Source: Clostridiales bacterium UBA1248 (GTDB lineage: Bacteria > Bacillota > Clostridia > Oscillospirales > CAG-272). Taken from it: a stretch of 11,541 bases of DNA. How positions within the stretch are numbered: position 1 is the first letter of the stretch; the number at the start of each line of letters is the position of its first letter. Shown in pieces: positions 1 to 5,686 of this stretch. The position numbers were made by a program, and so were the translations under genes. The notes beneath the pieces are model-generated. The model saw only the letters and a list, made by a program, of their open reading frames with translations, was not told where the DNA came from and ran no database searches. Where the stretch lies: positions 1-11,541 of the forward strand of contig DBWC01000133.1 in NCBI GenBank assembly GCA_002308615.1. Direction: 5' to 3'.

Positions 1-77
1 CAGGGGGGTATGGGGGGTGGCGCGGTCTACCGCGCCGTGAGGGGTGGGAACCCCCAAATTCGTCGCGAAGCGACACC
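1..77. repeat. Cluster of three palindromes at the 3' end of pyrC
   Basis: Three short palindromes lie in tandem. GGCGCGG (19-25) pairs with CCGCGCC (30-36) around TCTA. GGGG (41-44) pairs with CCCC (51-54). GTCGC (62-66) pairs with GCGAC (70-74) around GAA. They start right after the pyrC stop. None is followed by a good T-run in the pyrC direction, so this is a weak terminator candidate. The modular, GC-rich palindromic build is more like a dispersed intergenic repeat (REP or MITE-like), but a second copy cannot be seen here. The window edge truncates it. Confidence 0.45.
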
Positions 78-1280
78 TTAATTCTGAATTTTATAAACAG
101 CGTTTTCTCCGCACACCGTTACAACGCATTTTCCGTAAACCTTTTTGCCCTCAAACGGAGTTGATCTTCCTTTTGATAAAAACCTGTCCGGATCAATTAC
201 ATATTCACAATTTAAATCCCACACGGCATATCCTCTTTCCTCTATTCCGAAGCGTTTGCGAGGCGCCTCGCTCATCATATATACGAGCCGGTCGAGCGTT
301 ATAACGTTCTTTTTCACAAGCTCCGTGTAAAGCACGGGAAACGCGGTTTCAAGTCCGACTATGCCGAAGGCGCTGCCCGCAAGTCCCCTCGCCTTCTCCT
401 CTGCGGAATGCGGCGCGTGGTCCGTCGCTATCATATCTATCGTGCCGTCTATCGCGGCTTCTATAAGCGCTTCCTTATCTTCCCGCGAGCGCAGAGGCGG
501 ATTCATTTTAAAGCGTCCGTCTTCGCGCAGATCGTTTTCGTCGAGCACGAGGTAATGCGGCGCGGTCTCGCAGGTGACGTCTACGCCGCTCTTTTTCGCC
601 CGGCGTATCAGTTCCGCGCTCTCTTTAGTTGAAATATGGCAGACGTGGTATTTGCATCCGGTCTTTGCGGCGAGGTCCAAGTCTCTTTCTATCTGCTGCC
701 ATTCACTCTCGGAGCATATTCCTTTGTGTCCATGCAAGCGTGCGTATTCTCCGTCGTGTATATATCCGCCGTGCAGAAGCGAATTATCCTCGCAGTGCGC
801 GGCTATTATTTTGCCGTACTGTTTTGCGGCAAGCATCGCTTTTTCCATTACCGCGTCGTTCTGTACGCCCGATCCGTCGTCGGAAAAGGCAACTGCGTAT
901 TCCGATAAAGCTTCAACGTCAACGGTCTCCAGACCTTTGCGTCCGACGGTTATGCAGGCGTACGGGTGAACTCTTATGACAGCGTCGCGTTTGATTATAT
1001 CAAGCTGTTTTTTTATGTTTTCTACGCTGTCCGGCGCGGGGTCGAGGTTCGGCATCGTGCAGACGTCCGTATATCCGCCCGCGGCGGCGGCAAGGCTGCC
1101 CGCTTTTATCGTTTCTTTATAAGAATAACCCGGCTCACGAAAATGCACGTGCACATCGCAAAAGCCGGGTAAAATGCTGTATCCTTTTTTCAAATAACCG
1201 TCAAGTGACGCCAAAACGTTTGATGAAACAGTAAAGGAAGGTGACGTGATCATATCCTTTTTCTTTTCCGTTCTGTTCAT
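78..1280 (-). CDS. pyrC: Dihydroorotase, short clostridial type (host gene)
   Basis: Dihydroorotase interconverts N-carbamoyl-L-aspartate and dihydroorotate, the third step of cytosolic de novo pyrimidine synthesis. From the chosen start the protein has 400 residues. The metal-binding HVH lies at residues 44-46 with R48 just after it (FREPG). FSDDG is near 132-136, AHCED near 161-165, the CHIS histidine near 215, and ATDHAPH near 285-291, whose Asp is the catalytic base in this amidohydrolase family. ATG at 1280 is chosen because GGAG lies 7 bases upstream; the open frame continues upstream to 1406 but the extension is Arg-rich and lacks a ribosome site. Typical type I enzymes carry roughly 40 more N-terminal residues forming part of a beta-sandwich; that part is reduced here. 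All visible catalytic residues are intact, so it is probably active. It is read as host flanking DNA. Confidence 0.93.
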   Translation of the reverse strand: MNRTEKKKDMITSPSFTVSSNVLASLDGYLKKGYSILPGFCDVHVHFREPGYSYKETIKAGSLAAAAGGYTDVCTMPNLDPAPDSVENIKKQLDIIKRDAVIRVHPYACITVGRKGLETVDVEALSEYAVAFSDDGSGVQNDAVMEKAMLAAKQYGKIIAAHCEDNSLLHGGYIHDGEYARLHGHKGICSESEWQQIERDLDLAAKTGCKYHVCHISTKESAELIRRAKKSGVDVTCETAPHYLVLDENDLREDGRFKMNPPLRSREDKEALIEAAIDGTIDMIATDHAPHSAEEKARGLAGSAFGIVGLETAFPVLYTELVKKNVITLDRLVYMMSEAPRKRFGIEERGYAVWDLNCEYVIDPDRFLSKGRSTPFEGKKVYGKCVVTVCGENAVYKIQN

Positions 1281-1317
1281 AACGCATCTCCGCAAAACGA
1301 CACGGCGGCGGCAAGAC

Positions 1318-1342
1318 GGTGCAGACGATCTGCGCCTTTTTT
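1318..1342 (+). terminator. Terminator-like hairpin in the pyrC leader, plus-strand orientation
   Basis: Bases 1318-1325 pair with 1329-1336 (8 pairs, one G-T) around a CGA loop, followed directly by six T at 1337-1342. Read on the plus strand this is a compact intrinsic terminator. It would stop transcription entering from the pyrC side toward the element. Read in the pyrC direction the same stem is part of the roughly 100-nt untranslated leader but has A6 before it and no T tail after it. Whether it regulates pyrC or only blocks antisense transcription is open. Confidence 0.4.
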
Positions 1343-1389
1343 CGATATTGCCGACATCACGGTATCGGTTTAAAAATCTTATTTGATTT

Positions 1390-1418
1390 AATATACCACA
1401 AATCAATCATTTTGTCAA
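1390..1418 (-). promoter_or_regulatory. pyrC promoter
   Basis: On the minus strand TTGACA (1413-1418) is followed after exactly 17 bases by TATATT (1390-1395). The predicted start is near 1383, giving a leader of about 100 nt before the pyrC ATG at 1280. The promoter is complete, so insertion of the element next door has not cut pyrC off from its own promoter. No clear PyrR-type binding loop was recognised in the leader. Confidence 0.75.
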
Positions 1419-1476
1419 TGTGATATCATAATATTTCAAAATTATTTAACCAATATCGTGATTTTGCCTTGCCTTA
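1419..1476. other. Probable host/element junction region (attL candidate zone)
   Basis: This AT-rich stretch lies between the intact pyrC promoter and the stop codon of the serine recombinase. Large serine recombinase genes commonly sit at one end of their element next to the attachment site, so attL probably lies here or in the last codons of the recombinase (up to about 1550). The core cannot be defined without the other end of the element or an empty site. Confidence 0.4.
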
Positions 1477-3051
1477 CTACTTTTTACGGATATAAATACA
1501 AAAGGCACGCTTCCGCGTGCCTTTTGCTGGTGACCCATTGGTAACGCTATCCGAACACTCGGAAAGCTGGTCGACGTCGGAGAGGGCGTCGATGAAGGAA
1601 ACGCTTTCGGCGCCGCGGACGTTATAATAAATGCAAACTTTATTATCCCATATATAAACGGCGTTTATAAGCGTATGAATCATGCGCCGGCGGAATTCTT
1701 CGTCAAGAAGATCTCCGGACCGGAACGTATTCAGATACGACTCAATTTCATTGACATTGAGCTTGAGCTCTGCGCGGATCTTCAAATCCGTAATATCTTT
1801 TTCAAGAGTTGCCTTCCTTTGTTCGAGGACGGCAGCTCTTTTGTTTATTGTCTTGATAATGCTCGGCGAATCCGTCGCTATGAGCTTGTCAGTCAGCGCC
1901 GAAAATTCTTTATCGATATCGGACACCTGCTTTTCGAGCTTCTTCAAGGTTTGCGCTCCCGAATCCTTTTCTTCCAAGGCGACGACTCTTTCGGAAATAT
2001 CCTGTATACGTTCATCGGTAAGCAGATACTTCACGGTCTGTTCGCATACGTACCATTCAATAAAGTCTTTTTTTTCGCTCTTCTTTACGCATGAGCGGTT
2101 TTTCTTACGCTTCGCGCAGGTATAATAATAGAATTTTTTGCCGCCCTTGCTGGTCCCTTCGTCGCCTACCATGGCGGCGCCGCATTCGCCGCAGAACATT
2201 TTCCCGGAGAGGGCAAAAAACGCTTTGTCCGCTTTTTTCCCGTATTGCTTCTTGTTTTTCTCCAAAAGATCCTGGACCTTGTAAAACGTTTTATCGTCCA
2301 CGATCCGGGGGCACTCCCTCTCAACGTCGCCGTAATTGTTTTCGCCTATATAACAGCGTTTTTTTAGTATCCGCGTTACGTTCTCGATCTTGAATAATCC
2401 GTTTTTAGCCGTTCTGAAGCCGGCGGCGTTCAATGCGTCTGTTACCTGCTTTTTTGTTTTACCTTCGGCGTACAGTTTATAGCATAGGCGGACAGCCTCG
2501 GCGGCTCTTTCATCTATTACGAGACGGTGATCGACGGATTTATACCCGTACGGGGCTATATTAGTCGTCAGCCCTTTTCTCGCCGTCTCTTTCAGGCTCT
2601 CTTTGACGATCCTTGACAGTTTCCGGGAATAGCTCTCCGCCATAGCCTCGTAAATACTTTCAAGTATTATGCCTTCGTCGCCCGCGACGACGCTTTCTTC
2701 CGCGGAAAGCACACGGACGCCAACGCTCTGCAGGTCCTTTTTGTATATCGCGCTGTCGTAACGGTTACGTGCGAAACGGTCAAATCGATATACTATGATA
2801 TAAGCGAAAAGCTGTTTTTTCGCGTCGCGGATCATACGCTGAAATTCCGGACGCTGATCGCTCGTTCCGGATATGGCCCGGTCGATATATTCGCCCACGA
2901 CGTTGAAGCCCTTACGCTCGCAGTATTCGCGCGTGACGTGAAGCTGAAAGTCGATGCTGTTCTCTTTTTGCTTTTCGGATGAAAAACGGCAGTACAACAC
3001 GGCGTTTTGTGCGCACGCTTCCGGGACCGGCTTTATTTTTGCAAATGCCAT
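1477..3051 (-). CDS. Large serine recombinase / integrase
   Basis: A site-specific recombinase of 524 residues, expected to integrate and excise the element. The N-terminal resolvase domain starts with YCRFSSEKQ, with catalytic Ser24 and Arg22. DRFARN at 91-96 matches the conserved DRLSRN helix. A recombinase domain follows, with its APYGYK signature at 166-171. A zinc ribbon uses C287, C290, C312 and C321. A coiled coil spans about 365-425, as in other large serine integrases, where it controls directionality. The ATG follows GAGG with 6-base spacing and sits one base after the stop of the channel gene, so translation is probably coupled. The last 25 residues or so are basic and low in conservation, and a terminator-like hairpin overlaps their codons, suggesting that the tail crosses an attachment site. 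It is the distal gene of the repressor operon. Confidence 0.95.
   Translation of the reverse strand: MAFAKIKPVPEACAQNAVLYCRFSSEKQKENSIDFQLHVTREYCERKGFNVVGEYIDRAISGTSDQRPEFQRMIRDAKKQLFAYIIVYRFDRFARNRYDSAIYKKDLQSVGVRVLSAEESVVAGDEGIILESIYEAMAESYSRKLSRIVKESLKETARKGLTTNIAPYGYKSVDHRLVIDERAAEAVRLCYKLYAEGKTKKQVTDALNAAGFRTAKNGLFKIENVTRILKKRCYIGENNYGDVERECPRIVDDKTFYKVQDLLEKNKKQYGKKADKAFFALSGKMFCGECGAAMVGDEGTSKGGKKFYYYTCAKRKKNRSCVKKSEKKDFIEWYVCEQTVKYLLTDERIQDISERVVALEEKDSGAQTLKKLEKQVSDIDKEFSALTDKLIATDSPSIIKTINKRAAVLEQRKATLEKDITDLKIRAELKLNVNEIESYLNTFRSGDLLDEEFRRRMIHTLINAVYIWDNKVCIYYNVRGAESVSFIDALSDVDQLSECSDSVTNGSPAKGTRKRAFCIYIRKK
1500..1525 (-). terminator. Terminator overlapping the 3' end of the recombinase gene
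   Basis: AAAAGGCACGC (1500-1510) pairs perfectly with GCGTGCCTTTT (1515-1525): 11 pairs and a 4-base loop. On the minus strand it ends in a T4 tract, so it can end the lysogenic transcript. The symmetric A/T arms also allow function in the plus direction. It lies inside the last codons of the recombinase, whose stop is at 1477-1479, which is unusual. Confidence 0.7.
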
Positions 3052-3052
3052 A

Positions 3053-3814
3053 TTAAACCTCTTTGTTTTCGACGCTTTCCTCTTTTGCCTTTTCGGCTGC
3101 TCTCTTGTTTATCTCGTCAAGATAACCGGCTGTAATGATACCGGACGGGAGCGCGACGATAGCGATACCGAATATGGACGAAATCATCGTGACGAGCCGC
3201 CCTATCGTCGTCACGGGGTAAATATCGCCGTAGCCCATTGTCGTAAGCGATACCGTCGCCCAGTAAACCGCGTCGAAAAACGTATTGAACGAATCGGGCT
3301 CTACGTTCATTATAACGAGCGCGGACGTGAGTACGTAAACGATTGCAAGCGAACCGACGGCGGAGAGCGGAGCCTTTGACGCTTTGAATACGTTAGCGAT
3401 TATCTGTAAGCTCTTTGAGTATCGAGCCGTCTTGAACACGCGCAGCACGCGGGCGGCGCGCAGCATACGCATGACGCGCAGAATTTTAAAACCGCTGTTT
3501 AATATCGTCAGAGAGGGCAATATCGAAATAAGGTCGATAAGAGCGGCGAACGTCAGCGGGTAAAGAAGAAATGACAAAGCGCCCTTTTTCTTCAGCTTGA
3601 AATCGGCTGTAATGAGCCTTAATACGTAGTCGATTATAAATATCACGACGCATATCTTGTCAATAACGACAAAAGCGGGATATTCCGTCTTGAACGCGAG
3701 GGGTACGAGGCTCGCGATAATTACGATTATCATAAAAATATCGTAAATACGGCTTACGACGTCGTTATCCGCCGAGGCTTCTATTATCTCAAATATTCTC
3801 TTTCTTATTTTCAT
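3053..3814 (-). CDS. Voltage-gated potassium-channel-like protein (six-helix ion channel)
   Basis: A 253-residue membrane protein with the full architecture of a prokaryotic voltage-gated K+ channel. S1 is about 22-41, S2 about 48-69 and S3 about 85-102 (DLISILP). S4 is at 108-131 with basic residues at every third position (R113, R116, R119, R122, R125, K128, R131). S5 is about 150-170, the pore loop has selectivity filter TMGYGD (192-197), and S6 is about 205-228. The usual filter is TVGYGD or TIGYGD; Met at the second place is less common. The short cytoplasmic tail is Lys/Glu-rich and has no RCK domain. The gene starts 12 bases after the HIRAN gene with no good ribosome site, so translation is probably coupled. 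It sits between repressor and integrase, which points to expression in the lysogen. Channel identity is clear; its role in the element (immunity, host fitness or superinfection exclusion) is unknown. Confidence 0.9.
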   Translation of the reverse strand: MKIRKRIFEIIEASADNDVVSRIYDIFMIIVIIASLVPLAFKTEYPAFVVIDKICVVIFIIDYVLRLITADFKLKKKGALSFLLYPLTFAALIDLISILPSLTILNSGFKILRVMRMLRAARVLRVFKTARYSKSLQIIANVFKASKAPLSAVGSLAIVYVLTSALVIMNVEPDSFNTFFDAVYWATVSLTTMGYGDIYPVTTIGRLVTMISSIFGIAIVALPSGIITAGYLDEINKRAAEKAKEESVENKEV

Positions 3815-3826
3815 ATTATCAACTGT

Positions 3827-4285
3827 TTATTTGCCGTAAATAACAATATGTAAATTGACGCCGAGATGCTTATCATCCTCGCCGCCGTGTATATCGGATA
3901 TAGCGCATGACATCGGATTTGTCGGGTATTTTTCTTTCAGATCCTTTGCGAGATCCGCGTTTACATTGCCGATTTGTTTTCCGGATTTAGTAAAAACACC
4001 TATCGCGTCCGGAAATTCTTTTGAGGGCGTCGGTTTTAAGTATATTTCCTCGCCCGAGCGACACGTCTTTATAATTTCCTGTCGGCTGCTGCCGTCCTTA
4101 TTATTGAAGCTCACACCGACGACCTTTGTATGAAAATCACGCTCTATTCGAGCTGTCGCGGCGTCAAACTTGACGACGGGCTGCCTATTCTTTTTCCTGC
4201 GACAGAGCCACACAATAAAGTAAACAATGCCGACTGGGTAAAATATAATCATAAGTACAATTTGCCACGGTTTAAGTTTTTTCAT
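3827..4285 (-). CDS. Membrane-anchored HIRAN-domain protein
   Basis: 152 residues. An N-terminal hydrophobic helix (about 8-28) followed by RRKK indicates an inner-membrane anchor with the rest in the cytoplasm. Residues 51-120 resemble a HIRAN domain: VVGVSFNN near 55-62, RQEII near 68-72, EEIYLKPTPSKEFPDAIGVF near 79-98, then GKQIGNV. HIRAN domains in Rad5/HLTF bind 3' single-stranded DNA ends, and stand-alone bacterial versions occur in phage and mobile-element gene sets. GGAG lies 9 bases upstream of the ATG. The gene is 17 bases after the repressor stop and 12 before the channel. Joining a membrane helix to a nucleic-acid-binding fold is notable: it could sense DNA ends at the membrane. 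That role is inference. Confidence 0.72.
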   Translation of the reverse strand: MKKLKPWQIVLMIIFYPVGIVYFIVWLCRRKKNRQPVVKFDAATARIERDFHTKVVGVSFNNKDGSSRQEIIKTCRSGEEIYLKPTPSKEFPDAIGVFTKSGKQIGNVNADLAKDLKEKYPTNPMSCAISDIHGGEDDKHLGVNLHIVIYGK

Positions 4286-4302
4286 TTTTTATATCTCCAT
4301 TT

Positions 4303-4902
4303 TTATAATTTTCCCATAAAGCAGACCGCGCGGCCGAGGCAACGGATATGATTCAATTCCTCGCCCTCGTAGATCTGTACGCGATACGCGCGGTTCGCGG
4401 GAGATAATACGAGCCTCTTTTTCTTTGCGTCGTAATCCCAGTATTTGAGCGTCGCCTCGTCGCCGATTATAACGGCTGCGATCTGACCGTTTTCAACTAT
4501 ATCCTGGCTTTTTACAAATACCACGTCGCCGTCGTATATCCTCGCCTCGACCATACTGTCGCCTCTGCAGGTAAGGCAGAAATCGGCGTCGATATCTCCG
4601 GAAGCGTCAATATACGTTTCGTGCTCTTCGTTTGCAAATACCGGCTCGCCGCAGGCGATCTCTCCGAGCATGGGAAACCGCTTCAGCATAACGGGACGCA
4701 CGTTCGGCGGCAGAACGTCGCCGCCGAGAAGATAATCGACGGAAACGTCAAGCGCATCGGCAATTTTTCGAAGAGTGTTATAATCGGGCTCGCGTTTTCC
4801 GCTGATGTATAAGCTCATCGTGCTTTCCGCGACTTGTACCTTTTCAGCAAGAGCGCGCGCCGTCATTCCTTTTTGACGCAGCAGCTCTTTTATTTTTATC
4901 AT
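4303..4902 (-). CDS. CI/LexA-like phage repressor (XRE helix-turn-helix plus S24 peptidase)
   Basis: A 199-residue repressor. The N-terminal XRE helix-turn-helix (about 3-60) has ALAEKVQVAESTMSLYISGKR as its recognition region. The C-terminal S24 domain has a self-cleavage site at Cys84-Gly85 (IACGEP), catalytic Ser116 (GDSM) and Lys153 (TLKYW). In this family RecA filaments trigger self-cleavage, which inactivates the repressor and induces the element. Cys-Gly in place of Ala-Gly is an accepted variant. ATG at 4902 is chosen over the GTG (4911) and ATG (4908) because GAGGTGAT occupies 4907-4914, leaving proper spacing only for 4902. It is the first gene of the leftward operon and probably controls its own promoter, since one operator copy lies between its -35 and -10. 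Confidence 0.93.
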   Translation of the reverse strand: MIKIKELLRQKGMTARALAEKVQVAESTMSLYISGKREPDYNTLRKIADALDVSVDYLLGGDVLPPNVRPVMLKRFPMLGEIACGEPVFANEEHETYIDASGDIDADFCLTCRGDSMVEARIYDGDVVFVKSQDIVENGQIAAVIIGDEATLKYWDYDAKKKRLVLSPANRAYRVQIYEGEELNHIRCLGRAVCFMGKL

Positions 4903-4906
4903 TTTC

Positions 4907-4914
4907 ATCACCTC
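4907..4914 (-). promoter_or_regulatory. Ribosome binding site that fixes the repressor start
   Basis: The minus strand reads GAGGTGAT just before GAAA and the ATG at 4902. Its GAGG core is 8 bases from that ATG. The GTG at 4911 and the ATG at 4908 lie inside or directly against this sequence and cannot use it. Confidence 0.7.
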
Positions 4915-4930
4915 GTCTTATTTTTTCTTT

Positions 4931-4959
4931 ATTATAACATTTGCAAATTGCAAAGTAAA
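4931..4959 (-). promoter_or_regulatory. Repressor-operon promoter (PRM-like)
   Basis: The minus strand has TTTACT (4954-4959), a 17-base spacer and a perfect TATAAT (4931-4936) preceded by TGT, an extended -10. Transcription should start near 4924 and run through repressor, HIRAN protein, channel and recombinase. Operator copy 1 fills most of the spacer, which implies autoregulation. Confidence 0.72.
4938..4956. promoter_or_regulatory. Operator copy 1
   Basis: TTTGC-AAATT-GCAAA with right flank GT. It lies between -35 and -10 of the leftward repressor promoter, so occupation would block that promoter. Confidence 0.68.
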
Positions 4960-4983
4960 TAGGAAAAACGCAAAATTTAAAAA

Positions 4984-5002
4984 GTTTTGCATAATGCAAA
5001 GT
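4984..5002. promoter_or_regulatory. Operator copy 2
   Basis: TTTGC-ATAAT-GCAAA with right flank GT. It lies between the two divergent promoters, 46 bases centre-to-centre from copy 1. A further lone GCAAA half-site is at 4970-4974. Confidence 0.66.
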
Positions 5003-5015
5003 TTTTTCAAAAACT

Positions 5016-5034
5016 ACTTGACAATTCGCAAAGT
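5016..5034. promoter_or_regulatory. Operator copy 3 (degenerate left arm)
   Basis: ACTTGAC-AATTC-GCAAAGT. The right arm matches the consensus fully. The left arm deviates where it doubles as the TTGACA -35 of the rightward promoter, so binding would cover that promoter. Confidence 0.6.
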
Positions 5035-5046
5035 TTGTGATATTTT
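5018..5046 (+). promoter_or_regulatory. Rightward early promoter (PR-like)
   Basis: TTGACA (5018-5023), a 17-base spacer, then TATTTT (5041-5046) preceded by TGA, so an extended -10. The start is predicted near 5053, just upstream of the Cro-like gene. Operator copy 3 covers the -35 and spacer, and copy 4 lies just after the start site. Confidence 0.68.
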
Positions 5047-5055
5047 ATATACAGT

Positions 5056-5074
5056 ACTTTGCATTTCGCAAAAT
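5056..5074. promoter_or_regulatory. Operator copy 4
   Basis: ACTTTGC-ATTTC-GCAAAAT, the only copy with a full consensus left arm. It lies at about +4 to +22 of the early transcript, where bound protein would block initiation or early elongation. It ends 16 bases before the Cro-like ATG. Confidence 0.66.
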
Positions 5075-5090
5075 TTTAAAGGAGGTAATT

Positions 5091-5285
5091 ATGAGAAACT
5101 GGCTTAAAGAATTAAGAAAAAATGCCGGATTGACGATGAAACAGGTTGCAGACGCCGCTGAAATATCCGAATGTTATTACTCGCAGATTGAAAACGGAAC
5201 GAGAAACGCATCGGTACCTGTTGCCAAAAAAATAGCTGTAACGCTCGGCTTTGAGTGGCAAAAGCTTTTTGAATCTGTTGCTTAG
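5091..5285 (+). CDS. Cro-like XRE-family regulator
   Basis: 64 residues made almost entirely of one XRE helix-turn-helix: MKQVADAAEISECYYSQIENG supplies helices 2 and 3 (about 16-36), followed by LGFEWQKLFE at the C terminus. As the first gene of the early operon, divergent from the CI-like repressor, it most likely acts like Cro, binding the same operators to shut the repressor promoter. The start at 5091 follows GGAGG with ideal spacing; an in-frame extension to 5037 would overlap the promoter and is rejected. It could instead be an excision or early activator of the same fold. Confidence 0.85.
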   Translation: MRNWLKELRKNAGLTMKQVADAAEISECYYSQIENGTRNASVPVAKKIAVTLGFEWQKLFESVA

Positions 5286-5295
5286 CGATGAAATT

Positions 5296-5562
5296 ATGAC
5301 GGGGATGATACAAATCGGCACAATGGCGCTCCGGGCGCCGGACGGCAGCTTTCTGCCTTCGCGTCCGATATACCGGAAGGCAAAAAGAAAAACGGAAAAG
5401 CACCCGGACGTCAATACGATCGATCTTGACGACGTAGCCGAGATATTTTACGAAAAGTATAAAGCCTTTAAGAAAGCTCAGAAGAAAGAAGCGGAAAGGA
5501 GAAAAAATGAAGATCAAACAGACGAACATTTGCCCGTACTGCGGGCGTGCGATCAAGCTTGA
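5296..5562 (+). CDS. Phage early hypothetical protein
   Basis: 88 residues with no recognised domain. The N-terminal half contains RAPDGSFLPSRPIYR, a sequence type I associate with small uncharacterised proteins next to phage Cro genes. The C-terminal third is a highly charged helix (Lys/Glu/Ala/Arg). The start at 5296 is 10 bases after the Cro-like stop and has a poor ribosome site; 5305 is an alternative start. The 3' end overlaps the next gene by 56 bases in another frame, longer than elsewhere in this operon. The ancestral gene may therefore have ended earlier and lost its stop. Confidence 0.6.
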   Translation: MTGMIQIGTMALRAPDGSFLPSRPIYRKAKRKTEKHPDVNTIDLDDVAEIFYEKYKAFKKAQKKEAERRKNEDQTDEHLPVLRACDQA

Positions 5563-5686
5563 GATCAACGCGGAGAAACAGCGTGACCTTGTTCACTGCG
5601 ACTGCGGCGCCGATCTTATGATCTGCTCAGAGGTGCAGCTGAAAACGAAGACGTACCGCGTTACGATCGGGACGGAGGAACAATGA
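5507..5686 (+). CDS. Small zinc-ribbon protein
   Basis: 59 residues starting MKIKQTNICPYCG. Cysteines C9 and C12 (CPYCG) pair with C31 and C33 (CDCG), with an extra C40, which fits a small zinc ribbon. GGAG precedes the ATG with 6-base spacing. The stop overlaps the next start as ATGA, placing it firmly in the operon. Com-like and other zinc-ribbon phage proteins are a loose comparison; the function is not assignable. Confidence 0.72.
   Translation: MKIKQTNICPYCGRAIKLEINAEKQRDLVHCDCGADLMICSEVQLKTKTYRVTIGTEEQ

Noticed and set aside
1281..1406. N-terminal extension of pyrC
   Set aside because: The frame is open but Arg-rich, overlaps the leader and promoter, and lacks a ribosome site; GGAG precedes the ATG at 1280.
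1525..1560. Resemblance to the 3' end of a tRNA gene as an attachment target
   Set aside because: A few bases (GGTGACCCATTGG) are reminiscent, but no T-arm, anticodon arm or acceptor stem can be built.
5037..5090. Upstream in-frame start for the Cro-like protein
   Set aside because: It would place coding sequence over the -10 and the fourth operator, while a textbook GGAGG precedes the ATG at 5091.
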